Shown: positions 36,419 through 45,450 of the stretch, piece by piece
Numbering within the stretch: the first letter of the stretch is position 1
Layout: the number at the start of each line of letters is the position of its first letter
Source of the DNA: Natrinema sp. DC36
GTDB lineage: Archaea; Halobacteriota; Halobacteria; Halobacteriales; Natrialbaceae
Reading direction: 5' to 3'
Assembly: GCF_020405225.1 (NCBI RefSeq)
Contig: NZ_CP084472.1
Coordinates: forward strand, 2,480,001-2,544,000
DNA: 64,000 nt
The notes under the pieces: generated by a model
Seen by the model: the letters and a program-made list of their open reading frames with translations, nothing else
Database searches by the model: none
Told to the model about the DNA's origin: nothing
Made by a program: the position numbers and the translations under genes

Positions 36419-39400
36419 TTACCGCGAGAGCCCGGCCGCGACGGTCTCGATCGGATGGGGCGGATCGTCACAGTTCTCATACCCCGAAAGCTGCGTCCGG
36501 CAGGACGCGCCCGGCGCGACGACGGTCTCGCCCTCGCTGTCGTCGACCTGATCGAAGAGGATTGCTCCGATCGATCGGCTCAGGGAGTAATGTTCTACCT
36601 CGTAGCCGAAGGAGCCGGCCATCCCGCAGCAGCCCGAATCGAGCGCGTCGACCTCGTAGCCGACCGTTCGCAGGACCGCGGCCGCGTGACCGTCCTTCTT
36701 CGTCGCTTTCTGGTGGCAGTGGCCGTGGTAGGTCAGCCGCTCGTCGAGTTCGGCGGTCGGCAGCCCGGCCGCCAGGTCGAACCGATCGAGATACTCCATG
36801 ACGCCGTAGGTGTTCGCCGCGACCCGCTCGGCGTCGCGTCCCGAGAGCAAATCGAGGTAGTCCGACTGGAGCATGACGGCGTCCGAGGGCTCGACCAAGA
36901 CGACATCCCAGCCGTCCTCGACTCGCGGAGCCAGCGTCTCGACGTTGGTTCGGGCGCGCTCGCGCGAGACGTCGAGAAACCCTTTCGAGTGGGCCGGCCG
37001 GCCGGTCGAGGTGACGCCGTCGGGGATTTCGACGTGGACCCCCGCCGTCTCGAGCACCTGGACGGCCGCCTTCCCCGCCCGCGGGTGATTGTAGTTCGTG
37101 TACGTGTCCGGGAAGAGGAGGACTTTCCGGGAGGCGTCCTCGAGCGGGATTCGAGAGCCACCTCGCTTCTCGAACCAGTCTTCGAAACTCTCGCTCTCGA
37201 ACGTCGGGAGGTCGCGTTCACGTGCAATGCCGACCGTTTTCTCGGCGATCGTGCCCGCACCGGGAAGCGACGCAGCCCAGTTCGAGAGCGGCGCGAGCGC
37301 GGAGCCGGCGGCGTTCAGCCGGTCGACGTTCGCGAACAGCTTGTCGCGGAGGCTCGAGCCGTTTTCCCGATGGTTCGCGTGCTCGACCTCGGCTTTGAGT
37401 TTGGCCATGTCGACCTCGCTCGGGCAGTCCCGCGCACAGCCCTTGCAGCCGATACAGAGGTCCATCACTTCGGCCAGGAACTCCGGATCGGTCGAATCGG
37501 CGTCGAGTTCGCCGTTCATCGCCCCGCGGAGCATGTTCGCGCGCCCGCGGGTGCTCAGACTCTCCTCCTCGGCCGCGCGGTAGGTCGGACACATCACACC
37601 GCCGGTCGTCTCCTGGGACCCACGGCAGCCGCCACAGCCGTGGCAGAGTTCGACCATCCCCTGGAAGCCGTTGTCGTTCTCCCACTCGAGGACGGGCTCG
37701 AAGCCCGCGTCGAACTCGTACTCCGGCGAGAACCGCAGGTGCTCGGTCATGTCGTGGTCGCCGCAGACGGTGCCCGGATTCAGGAGCCAGTCGGGGTCGA
37801 ACGCGGTCTTCACGTCGCGGAAGAGCGACCAGACGTCCTCGCCGTAGAGTTTGCGGTTCCACTGGGTTCGGGCCCGGCCGTCGCCGTGCTCGCCCGAGAC
37901 GGAGCCGCCGTACTCGACGACGAGATCGGTCACGGCGTCGGAAATCGCCTCGAACTGGTTCAACCCCGCCGGGCTCTTGGTGTCGACCAGCGGCCGCATG
38001 TGCATGCAGCCCGGCCCCGCGTGGGCGTAGAAGCTCGCGAACGTGTCCTGTTCCTCGAGTACGTCCTGGAAGTCGGCGACGTAGTCCGCGAGGTTCTCGG
38101 TCGGGACGGCCGTATCCTCGATGAAGGAGATGTGCTTGGCGTCGGACGTTCGAGAGAGTAGGATGGGTGCCGCGCTCTTGCGGAGCTTCCAGAGTTCCGC
38201 GCGGTCGTCGGGCGCGTATGCCTCGAGAGCATCGAACGCGCGAACGGGGTCCGAATCGGTAGTTGACTCAGTTGCAGTCGCGCCGCCGTCGGATTCCGGC
38301 GCGCTCGAATCGGGCAGTCGATCCGCGAGCATCGCCTCCACTTTCTCGCGAGCGCCGGCCTCGCTCTCGGCGTAGAACTCCACGAGCAGCGCCGTCTCGG
38401 TTCCCTCGAGGAGGTTCGCCGCGACATCGGCGAACTCCTCGGTATTGCGGGCGAGCTCGAGCAACACGTCGTCGATCGCCTCGATCGCTGCGGGGTCGTG
38501 GTTTCGGACGATGGTGTCGACGTCGGCCATCGCCTCGAGCAGGTCCTCGTATGTCAACAGGACGACGCCCGTCGTCTCGGGGACCGGCTCGAGCGAGACG
38601 GTCGCCTCCGTGACCACGCCGAGCGTTCCCTCGCTCCCGGCGAAGACGCGGGCGAGGTTGACGGTCGCGTTCGGGTCGGGCTCGTCGCCGATTTCGACCG
38701 TCTCGTCGGTGTTCTCGTCGAACGCCTCGGGCTCGCCGTATGCTTCCGCGACCAGCCGATCGAGGTTATAGCCGGAGACGTTCCGTTTGAGTTGCGGGAA
38801 GACCTCGCTGATCGCGTCGGCCTCCTCGTCGACAACCCGCAGGAGGATGTCGTATATTCGCTCGAGCGGGTCGCCGTCCGGATCGGCTTTCTCGCGGAGT
38901 TGGGCCACCGTCACCTCGCCGAAGCGCTCGATGGACCCGTCCGCGAGGACGATTTCTACCTCCTCGACGTAGGCGTCGGTCTTCCCGTACTGCAGCGAGT
39001 GCGCGCCGGTGGAGTTGTTCCCGATCGCGCCGCCGATCGTGCTCCGGTTCCCGGCCGCGGGATCGGGCGCGAACTTCAGGTCGTGTGGCGCGAGTTCGTC
39101 GTTGAGATCGGCGAGAACGGTCCCCGCCTGGACCGTCGCTCGCCGCTCGTCGGGCGCGACCTCGCACAGTCCGTCCATGTGCGTCGTGAGGTCGAGGACG
39201 ACGGCCTCGTTGACCGCCTGGCCGGCGAGGCTGGTGCCGCCGCCGCGCGGGAGGACCGGGATCCCCTCGTCGGCGCAGTAGTCGACGACCGCGGCGATGT
39301 CGTCGGTCGAGCGCGGGAGCACGACGCCCACGGGCGTTACCTCGTAGGCGCTCGCGTCGGTCGCGTAGAGTCGCCGGCTGTACTCGTCGAAGCGGACCTC

Positions 39401-39595
39401 GCCGTCGACGCGCTCGTCGAGCGCGGAGACGAGTTCGGGGCGGTCGATGCCACCGCCGACGTAGTCGTAGTCTGCGCGCGGATCCGCCGCAGGATCGCCC
39501 GCTCGCGGATCCGACGGCGGCCCGAGGTGGGTTTCGTTCGGTGTCGCGGTCTGATCGCTGTGGTCCGTCGTGGGTTCGGGATCGTCAGTGGCCAT
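36419..39595 (-). CDS. FAD-linked oxidase fused to Fe-S/CCG dehydrogenase domain
   Basis: 1058 residues from the ATG at 39595; the frame continues upstream, but that part is antisense to the neighbouring dehydrogenase gene. Residues about 60-560 are a GlcD/D-lactate dehydrogenase-type flavoprotein (VLPRGGGTSLAGQ, GEHGDGRARTQW). Residues about 600-760 hold Fe-S motifs CHGCGGCRGSQ and CIGCKGCARDCPSEVD. The C-terminus has CCG-type modules, including HGHCHQKA and DSGCCGMAGSFG. Such YdiJ-like fusions oxidise D-2-hydroxyacids (D-lactate, D-2-hydroxyglutarate) and feed electrons to the membrane. It is followed upstream by a D-2-hydroxyacid dehydrogenase gene five bases away, so they form an operon. 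Confidence 0.92.
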   Translation of the reverse strand: MATDDPEPTTDHSDQTATPNETHLGPPSDPRAGDPAADPRADYDYVGGGIDRPELVSALDERVDGEVRFDEYSRRLYATDASAYEVTPVGVVLPRSTDDIAAVVDYCADEGIPVLPRGGGTSLAGQAVNEAVVLDLTTHMDGLCEVAPDERRATVQAGTVLADLNDELAPHDLKFAPDPAAGNRSTIGGAIGNNSTGAHSLQYGKTDAYVEEVEIVLADGSIERFGEVTVAQLREKADPDGDPLERIYDILLRVVDEEADAISEVFPQLKRNVSGYNLDRLVAEAYGEPEAFDENTDETVEIGDEPDPNATVNLARVFAGSEGTLGVVTEATVSLEPVPETTGVVLLTYEDLLEAMADVDTIVRNHDPAAIEAIDDVLLELARNTEEFADVAANLLEGTETALLVEFYAESEAGAREKVEAMLADRLPDSSAPESDGGATATESTTDSDPVRAFDALEAYAPDDRAELWKLRKSAAPILLSRTSDAKHISFIEDTAVPTENLADYVADFQDVLEEQDTFASFYAHAGPGCMHMRPLVDTKSPAGLNQFEAISDAVTDLVVEYGGSVSGEHGDGRARTQWNRKLYGEDVWSLFRDVKTAFDPDWLLNPGTVCGDHDMTEHLRFSPEYEFDAGFEPVLEWENDNGFQGMVELCHGCGGCRGSQETTGGVMCPTYRAAEEESLSTRGRANMLRGAMNGELDADSTDPEFLAEVMDLCIGCKGCARDCPSEVDMAKLKAEVEHANHRENGSSLRDKLFANVDRLNAAGSALAPLSNWAASLPGAGTIAEKTVGIARERDLPTFESESFEDWFEKRGGSRIPLEDASRKVLLFPDTYTNYNHPRAGKAAVQVLETAGVHVEIPDGVTSTGRPAHSKGFLDVSRERARTNVETLAPRVEDGWDVVLVEPSDAVMLQSDYLDLLSGRDAERVAANTYGVMEYLDRFDLAAGLPTAELDERLTYHGHCHQKATKKDGHAAAVLRTVGYEVDALDSGCCGMAGSFGYEVEHYSLSRSIGAILFDQVDDSEGETVVAPGASCRTQLSGYENCDDPPHPIETVAAGLSR

Positions 39596-39600
39596 CGGTG

Positions 39601-40590
39601 TTAGTTCGCGTTCGGTCGAGCGACGGCGTTCTCGAGGTCGCCGCCGTCCCCGCGGTCGTTTCGATCCTCGAGCACCGTCACATTGTGCGCGACGATGTCG
39701 GCCAGTCGGTCCCAGTGTTTCGGCGTGTGACCGCCCGTGTGGGGCGTAATGAGACAGTTCTCGAGGTCCCAGAGCGGGTGATCGGCGGGGAGCGGTTCGG
39801 GGTCGGTCACGTCGAGTGCGGCCCCGCGGATCCCCTCGAACTGCAGCGCCGAGACGAGCGCGTCGGTGTCGATAATCCCGCCGCGAGCGGCGTTGACGAC
39901 GACCGCGTTCGGCGGGAGCGTGGCGAGTTCGTCTTCGCCCACCAGCCCGCGGGTCAGGTCGTTGAGCGGGCACGCGAGGACGACGTAGTCGCTCCGGGAG
40001 AACGCCTCGTGGATATCGTCCTCGTCGAAGCCCAGCACCTCGTCGGTCGGGCCGCCCTTCGAGGGCGTGTAGCGGACGCCGATCGTCTCGACCTCGAACC
40101 CCTCGAGGCGCTGGACGATCGCCTGACCGATCGAGCCGAGACCGACGATCGTGACGGTACTGTCGGTGAACTCGTGGGACTGGAAGTGGCGCCACTCGTC
40201 GTTCGCCTTCCGTCGCCACCCCTCGTGGAGCCGGCGGGCGAAGACGAGCATGTTGCCGATCGACTGCTCGGCGATGCCGGGCGCGTGGATGCCGCCCGCG
40301 TTGGTGACGGTGACGCCGTGGTCGGCCAGGGCGTCCATCGGCACGTGGTCGGTGCCGGCGAAGGTACACGCGAACAGCTCGAGCCGGTCGGCGCGCTCGA
40401 GGAGGTTCTCCTCGATCGTGATACCGGTCACGACCCGCGCCTGCGGAACGAGTTCGCGTTCTTCCGTCGGCGTTCGCGCCAGCGCGACGGTGTGATCGGG
40501 CAACCGTTCGCGCAATGTTTCGGCGTACGACTCCATCGACAGCCCTTCCGTCCCCTCTCGGAGAACGACGATGTCTGGATCCGTGCTCAT
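39601..40590 (-). CDS. NAD-dependent D-2-hydroxyacid dehydrogenase
   Basis: 329 residues. The Rossmann motif VGLGSIGQAIVQRL (about 148-161), the catalytic Arg in NAARGGIID, the Glu in VTDPEPLP and the His in LITPHTGGHTP are all present. The family reduces 2-oxoacids such as glyoxylate, hydroxypyruvate or 2-oxoglutarate to D-2-hydroxyacids. It is first in an operon with the FAD/Fe-S hydroxyacid oxidase, five bases downstream. Its promoter lies in the divergent region shared with the M20 amidohydrolase. Exact substrate unknown. Confidence 0.92.
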   Translation of the reverse strand: MSTDPDIVVLREGTEGLSMESYAETLRERLPDHTVALARTPTEERELVPQARVVTGITIEENLLERADRLELFACTFAGTDHVPMDALADHGVTVTNAGGIHAPGIAEQSIGNMLVFARRLHEGWRRKANDEWRHFQSHEFTDSTVTIVGLGSIGQAIVQRLEGFEVETIGVRYTPSKGGPTDEVLGFDEDDIHEAFSRSDYVVLACPLNDLTRGLVGEDELATLPPNAVVVNAARGGIIDTDALVSALQFEGIRGAALDVTDPEPLPADHPLWDLENCLITPHTGGHTPKHWDRLADIVAHNVTVLEDRNDRGDGGDLENAVARPNAN

Positions 40591-40627
40591 GGAGAGTTCC
40601 GTGTTGGCCTACCATTGTCACGCGCTC

Positions 40628-40635
40628 TCTTATCC
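40628..40635 (-). promoter_or_regulatory. TATA box of the hydroxyacid dehydrogenase operon
   Basis: GGATAAGA on the minus strand, about 40 bp before the ATG at 40590, predicts a leader of about 15 nt. Confidence 0.45.
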
Positions 40636-40665
40636 TTTTTGTGTAGCCGTCGTAAACACTGATTG

Positions 40666-40673
40666 TGTATAAC
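40666..40673 (+). promoter_or_regulatory. TATA box of the M20/threonine-deaminase operon
   Basis: TGTATAAC lies about 30-37 bp before the ATG at 40703, so the leader should be only a few bases. It sits back to back with the opposite promoter at 40628, giving a compact divergent control region. Confidence 0.5.
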
Positions 40674-40702
40674 TAAGTCCCTGGGGCGCGTCAGTACCCC
40701 GC

Positions 40703-42067
40703 ATGACCGAGCCGATACGGGACCGTCTCGTCAGCCTCCGGCGCAGCTTCCACCGCCACCCCGAGCCAGCGTGGCGCGAATTCCTTACCACGGCCCGACT
40801 CGTCGAGGAGATCAGGGCCATCGGCGTCGACGAACTGGCCGTCGGCCCCGACGCCTACGATCCCGCCGATCGGATGGCCGTCACGGACGACGACCTCGAG
40901 CCCTGGGTCGAACGCGCCCGCGAGCGCGGCGCGGACGACGACCTCCTCGAGCGGATGACCGGCGGCAACACGGGCGCAGTCGCGGTGCTCGAGCGCGGCG
41001 AGGGGCCCGCGATCGGACTGCGCGTCGACATCGACGGACTGTTCATCGAGGAGTCGACCGACGAGGACCACGAGCCGGTCGACGAGGGCTTTCGCTCCGA
41101 GATCGACGGGACGATGCACGCCTGCGGCCACGACGCCCACATGACCTGGGGACTGGCTGTCCTCGAGCGAATCGCCGAAAGCGACTTCTCGGGGCGGCTG
41201 GTCGTTTTCTTCCAGCCCGCGGAGGAGACGGGCGGCGGGGGCTGTCCGATGGCGAAAAGCCAGTTCGCCGAGGGGCTGGACTACCTGCTCGCGATCCACG
41301 TCGGGCTCGACCATCCCACGGGCGAGATCGTCGCCGGCATCGAGAAGCCCCTCGCGATGTGCCACGTCGACGCGACGATCGAGGGCACCTCGGCGCACGC
41401 GGGGAAGGCCCCGCAGGAGGGTGCCAACGCCATGCACGCGATGGGAGCCGCGATCGTGAACGCCTACGGCATCCCGCGCCACAGCGACGGGATGACCCGG
41501 GTGAACATCGGCAAGGCCGAGGCGGGGACCGCGAGCAACGTCATCGCCGAGCACGCGTACATGGAAGCCGAAGCCCGCGGCGAGACGACCGCGCTGATGG
41601 AGTTCATGGAACGGCGACTCGAGCGCACGATCAAGTCGGCGGCCAAGATGCACGGCTGCCAGGCCGAGGTCGACGTGGTCAGCAAGTCTCCGCGGGCCGA
41701 CAGCGCCCCCGAACTGCAGGCCCTGGTCAGCGAGGTAGCGAGCGGCGTCGAGGGGATCGACCACGTACTACCGGCCGCCGACTTCGGCGCGAGCGAGGAC
41801 GCGACCTTCCTGATGGAGCGCGTCCAGGACGAGGGCGGGCTGGCGACCTACATGATCGTCGGCACCGACCACCCGACGAGCCACCACACGCCGACGTTCG
41901 ACGTGGACGAGGCGAGTTTGCAACACGGCGTCGACGTGCTCGTCGGCACGATCCGGGAACTCGAGCGCCGGCATCCCGTTCCACGCGTCGAGGACGGGGC
42001 GACCGTAGAGCACGGGGAAAGCGGGCCGCTCGGGGAGAGCGGAGCGCTCGGTGAGGACGACGGATGA
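40703..42067 (+). CDS. AbgA-like M20 amidohydrolase (copy 1)
   Basis: 454 residues. Metal-ligand motifs are RVDIDG, HACGHDAHMTWG, PAEETGGGG and the C-terminal SHHTPTFDVD. The N-terminal RRSFHRHPEPAWREF, the GIEKPLAM stretch and the SEDATFLMERVQ region align best with AbgA, the p-aminobenzoyl-glutamate hydrolase subunit, rather than with ordinary hippurate hydrolases. Between a DoeA-like ectoine hydrolase and a threonine-deaminase-like gene, a role as N-acetyl-diaminobutyrate deacetylase (DoeB2-like) is the best inference. Its stop overlaps the next ATG by four bases. The last 30 residues are an acidic low-complexity tail. A close paralogue is at 48286. Confidence 0.85.
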   Translation: MTEPIRDRLVSLRRSFHRHPEPAWREFLTTARLVEEIRAIGVDELAVGPDAYDPADRMAVTDDDLEPWVERARERGADDDLLERMTGGNTGAVAVLERGEGPAIGLRVDIDGLFIEESTDEDHEPVDEGFRSEIDGTMHACGHDAHMTWGLAVLERIAESDFSGRLVVFFQPAEETGGGGCPMAKSQFAEGLDYLLAIHVGLDHPTGEIVAGIEKPLAMCHVDATIEGTSAHAGKAPQEGANAMHAMGAAIVNAYGIPRHSDGMTRVNIGKAEAGTASNVIAEHAYMEAEARGETTALMEFMERRLERTIKSAAKMHGCQAEVDVVSKSPRADSAPELQALVSEVASGVEGIDHVLPAADFGASEDATFLMERVQDEGGLATYMIVGTDHPTSHHTPTFDVDEASLQHGVDVLVGTIRELERRHPVPRVEDGATVEHGESGPLGESGALGEDDG

Positions 42068-43314
42068 GCAGGAATCGCGACGCTGGGGAGGCGCTCGTTA
42101 CCCTCGAGGACGTCGAGACCGCTCGAGACCGAATCGACGACGTCGTCCACCGGACGCCGCTGGATACGTCACGGACATTCGCCGAGCTGAGCGGTGCCGA
42201 CTCGATCGGGCTCAAACTCGAGAACGTTCAGCGAACGGGCTCGTTCAAGATCCGCGGCGCGTACAACACGATGGCCCAGTTGTCCTCCGAAGAGCGCGAG
42301 ACGGGTGTCATCGCCTCGAGCGCGGGCAATCACGCGCAGGGTGTGGCGCTGGCCGGCAATCTGCTCGACATCGACACGACGATCGTCGTTCCCGAGGTGA
42401 CGCCGGCCGCGAAGATCGAAGCCACCCGCGGCTACGGGGCCGAGGTCGTCGTCGAGGGCGACATCTACGAGCGCTCCTACGAGTACGCCCTCGAGCGGGC
42501 TGGCGAAACCGGTGAGACGTTCGTCCATCCCTTCGACGACACGGACATCGTCGCCGGACAGGGGACGATCGGCCTCGAATTGCTCGAGCAGTACCCCCGG
42601 ATCGACACCGTCCTCGTTGCGATTGGCGGCGGCGGGCTCATTTCGGGAATCGGGACGGTACTGAAGGCCGCAGAGCGCGATATCCGCGTTATCGGAGTGC
42701 AACCGGAGGGCGCAGCGCACGCGAAACCGTCGCTCGAGGCCGGCGAGATCCGCCAGCTCCCGGACGTCGACACCGTCGCGGAGGGGATCGCGGATACGCG
42801 ACTGCTCGAGACGACGTTCGAAATCACCCGCGAGGTCGTCGACGACGTGGTCAGCGTGAGCGATCGGGAGATCGCCGCCGCGGTGGCACTACTCGCCGAG
42901 CGCGCGAAGACGGTCGCCGAGAGCGCCGGCGCCGCCCCGCTGGCCGCCGCGCTGTCGGACGATCTGACTCTCGAGGGCGAACACGTCGGGGTCGTCATCT
43001 CTGGCGGAAACGTGAACCTCACCGAGCACGCCGAACTGACCAGAACCGGGCTGCACGAACTCGAGCGCTACGCCGAAGCGAGACTCGCGCTCGCGGGCTG
43101 GCCGACGAGCGTCGGTGCGGTAGTCGAGACGGTGGAAACAGAGGGTGCCGAACTGGACGTCCTCGAGCGCGCCCGTCGCACCGCGGTCGACCACCCGAAT
43201 CGGACGCCCGTGACGATCGGGCTCGAGGGGAGCGGCCCCGGGCATCTCGAAGGGGTGCTCGAGGCGCTGGATGCGCTCGACGGCGTTTCGGTCCTCGAGC
43301 GCTCGCTCGACTGA
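42064..43314 (+). CDS. threonine ammonia-lyase family protein (PLP)
   Basis: 416 residues. The PLP lysine is Lys62 in GSFKIRGAYN, the asparagine motif SSAGNHAQGVA follows, and the phosphate loop is IGGGGLISGIG (about 186). The C-terminal 90 residues form a single ACT-like regulatory domain. Biosynthetic or catabolic threonine deaminase is the usual activity, giving 2-oxobutyrate and ammonia. Translational coupling (ATGA) to the M20 amidohydrolase and the ectoine context suggest comparison with EutB, the related enzyme of bacterial hydroxyectoine breakdown. RidA at 51088 would handle the enamine product of such enzymes. Confidence 0.9.
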   Translation: MSRNRDAGEALVTLEDVETARDRIDDVVHRTPLDTSRTFAELSGADSIGLKLENVQRTGSFKIRGAYNTMAQLSSEERETGVIASSAGNHAQGVALAGNLLDIDTTIVVPEVTPAAKIEATRGYGAEVVVEGDIYERSYEYALERAGETGETFVHPFDDTDIVAGQGTIGLELLEQYPRIDTVLVAIGGGGLISGIGTVLKAAERDIRVIGVQPEGAAHAKPSLEAGEIRQLPDVDTVAEGIADTRLLETTFEITREVVDDVVSVSDREIAAAVALLAERAKTVAESAGAAPLAAALSDDLTLEGEHVGVVISGGNVNLTEHAELTRTGLHELERYAEARLALAGWPTSVGAVVETVETEGAELDVLERARRTAVDHPNRTPVTIGLEGSGPGHLEGVLEALDALDGVSVLERSLD

Positions 43315-43399
43315 CTGGTCCCGATTCTCGGCCGTCTTACGGACGAGCGGGACGGCATATCAGCGAAAACTTTTAGATAGTTATCAGGTAAGTGGGAGT

Positions 43400-43681
43400 G
43401 TGAATCGACCCCTCGTGTATCACGTGTCTCAGATAGTCGTCGGTAGCGGCCTCCTCCTGTTTGCAGTATCGTCGGTTCTGGGTGACGGTTTCGACGACGC
43501 GTTCCACGGCCTCCTCGCGGCGATGCTGGGAATCGGCGGGGGCGGAGTCGTTCTCGTGAACTGCTATCAACTGCTCCGCTCCGATGCCGACTCACCCGAA
43601 CTGACTCCCACGGTATTCCGGCTCTCGGTGGCCGGAGCGGGACTCATGGTACTCGCGGCGATACTGTGGGTCGTGCTCTAA
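43400..43681 (+). CDS. small three-helix membrane protein
   Basis: 93 residues from a GTG at 43400. This start is favoured because a TATA-like ACTTTTAGA lies at 43369-43377, about 26 bp upstream, which would make the transcript leaderless. Three hydrophobic helices (about 7-28, 34-58 and 70-93) leave almost no soluble part. No family was recognised. It follows the threonine-deaminase gene but probably has its own promoter. Confidence 0.65.
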   Translation: MNRPLVYHVSQIVVGSGLLLFAVSSVLGDGFDDAFHGLLAAMLGIGGGGVVLVNCYQLLRSDADSPELTPTVFRLSVAGAGLMVLAAILWVVL

Positions 43682-43912
43682 GAACGGGTGAGAAACGGCC
43701 TCGGCCACGAGCCGTCCGCGCATGCGTCTGGTCGTCGTTCGGCCGCGCGAATCGGAACGCAGTCCGTTCGCTATACCGTCCGTGGGGAGTCGGATAATCG
43801 TCGACAGCACGAGTGGATCAGTATTCGTTTATTAGACTGTTCAGAAGCGATGAGAAAATGCGCTCGAGCCAGCCAGAGAAACGAAAATCGATCAGACAAT
43901 CGGGTGGCGAGA

Positions 43913-45274
43913 TTACGCCGCTTTCGCGTTCGGGCTGACGGCCTCGATCGCCTCGAGGAAGATACCGATACCCAGTTCGATCTCGCGCTCGCTCGAGTCC
44001 AGCGGCGGGAGCAGCCGGATGGTCTTCTTCCCGCAACCGAGGGTTAGCAGGCCGCGCTCGAGGGCGGCTTCGACGACGGCGGAGCGCCGTTCGGGAGTAT
44101 CGAACTCGACGGCGAGCATCAGGCCCTTGCCGCGGATGTCCACGACGGAGTCGGGCGCGTCGTCGCGCATGAGTTCCTTGGCCTGCTCGCCGCGGCGGGT
44201 GGCGTTATCGAGCAGGTCGTGTTCCTGAATGGCCTCGAGCGTAAAGGCTCCCATCATCGAACCGAGCATGTCACCGCCGCCGAAGGTCGAACCCAGGCGG
44301 TTCTTCTCGCTGGGGAAGACCTCCGAGCGCGAGATGGTTGCGCCGACGCGCAAGGCCTTTGCGCTGGCGATAACGTCCGGCTCGATCGGATAGTGATCCG
44401 AGGCCCAGATCTCGCCGGTGCGGCCGATGCCGGACTGAATCTCGTCGACGACCAGCGGAATGTCGTAGGTGTCGGTGACGTCGGCGACCTCCTGCATGAA
44501 GGCCTCGCTGGGGAAGCGGTAGCCGCCGACGCCCTGAATCGGCTCGAGGGTCAGGAAGGCGATCTCGTCGGGATCGACGTAGCCGCCTTCGGGTGCGAGC
44601 ATATCGCGAAGCTGTGAGCCCCCGCCGGCGAAGAAGCCACAGTCGCAGCTCTCGGCGTCACAGCCCCGATCGTCGCAGAACGGCACCGTCTCGATCCCGC
44701 TGATTTCGGGGTAGTGGCGCGTGTAGACCTCTTTGGACTTCGTCAGCGAGAGGGTGCCGAGCGTGCGGCCGTGGAAGCTCCCCGAAAACGCGACGCCGTA
44801 CTTCGACGGCGCGCGGTAATCGTTCGTGATCTTCATCGCGTTCTCCATGGCCTCCGCGCCGGAGTTCGAGAGGAAGACGGTATCCATTCCGTACTGACTC
44901 GAGACCTCCGTGAGCTTCTGCATGAGGTGGCTCGAGCCCGGGAAGTCGGCCTCCTCGGGGCTGGGGCCGGAGCCGAAGTACATGTCCTGTCCGGCGATCT
45001 TCATCGGTTCGACGAGGTCGAACTCGCGGACCTTCTCGAGGACCTTCTCGTTGTTGTAGCCGAGCGGTGCCGCGCCGATGTGGCAGGTGAAGTCGAGGAG
45101 AACGTTGCCGTCGACGTCGGTAACGAAGGGGCCGTCGGCCTCGCGGGTCACGTCCCAGACGAAGTCGTGGGAGTACTCGCTGGGGGCGGAGTACTCCTGG
45201 TGGAAGTCGACCCACTGCTGGGCGTTCGGCCCCGGAAGCGCGTCCGCGTCGGGTTCCGCCGTGTCCCTATCCAT
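43913..45274 (-). CDS. class III aminotransferase with cysteine-cluster insertion
   Basis: 453 residues, fold-type I PLP enzyme. The phosphate-binding NSGAEAMENAMKI (137-149), the Asp-Glu-Ile-Gln at 277-280 and the Schiff-base Lys306 in ASAKAL are clear. An unusual segment at 200-212 contains four cysteines (C-x4-C-x4-C-x-C), which could bind a metal or form disulfides. Relatives use 4-aminobutyrate, ornithine, beta-alanine or diaminobutyrate with 2-oxoglutarate. A TATA-like element on the minus strand at 45298-45305 sits so close that the mRNA should be leaderless with the ATG at 45274. It lies next to the BCCT transporter in the ectoine island. Confidence 0.9.
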   Translation of the reverse strand: MDRDTAEPDADALPGPNAQQWVDFHQEYSAPSEYSHDFVWDVTREADGPFVTDVDGNVLLDFTCHIGAAPLGYNNEKVLEKVREFDLVEPMKIAGQDMYFGSGPSPEEADFPGSSHLMQKLTEVSSQYGMDTVFLSNSGAEAMENAMKITNDYRAPSKYGVAFSGSFHGRTLGTLSLTKSKEVYTRHYPEISGIETVPFCDDRGCDAESCDCGFFAGGGSQLRDMLAPEGGYVDPDEIAFLTLEPIQGVGGYRFPSEAFMQEVADVTDTYDIPLVVDEIQSGIGRTGEIWASDHYPIEPDVIASAKALRVGATISRSEVFPSEKNRLGSTFGGGDMLGSMMGAFTLEAIQEHDLLDNATRRGEQAKELMRDDAPDSVVDIRGKGLMLAVEFDTPERRSAVVEAALERGLLTLGCGKKTIRLLPPLDSSEREIELGIGIFLEAIEAVSPNAKAA

Positions 45275-45297
45275 ACACAATTTATGTATACCTCATA

Positions 45298-45305
45298 CAT
45301 TAAAA
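45298..45305 (-). promoter_or_regulatory. TATA box of the class III aminotransferase gene
   Basis: TTTTAATG on the minus strand, 24-31 bp before the ATG at 45274, indicates a leaderless transcript. Confidence 0.5.
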
Positions 45306-45450
45306 CTTGTTATCGATTGGCGAGGAGGTCGTCGCGGGACGGGAGTCGGGTATCGACGGCGCGAAAAAACGGACAGCATGACGGCCGAAGCGGATCGGCC
45401 GGAGAGATGGCGGGCCGCGGGCGGTTCAAACGGACTACTGTCAGTCCGTC

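Noticed and set aside
39596-40621. N-terminal extension making the FAD/Fe-S protein 1400 residues
   Set aside because: The extension is arginine-rich antisense to the D-2-hydroxyacid dehydrogenase gene. The flavoprotein domain starts after the ATG at 39595.
40703-42067. Calling the M20 gene doeB/eutE
   Set aside because: Characterised DoeB/EutE belongs to the aspartoacylase family. These sequences are AbgA-like M20 enzymes, so only a functional analogy is proposed.
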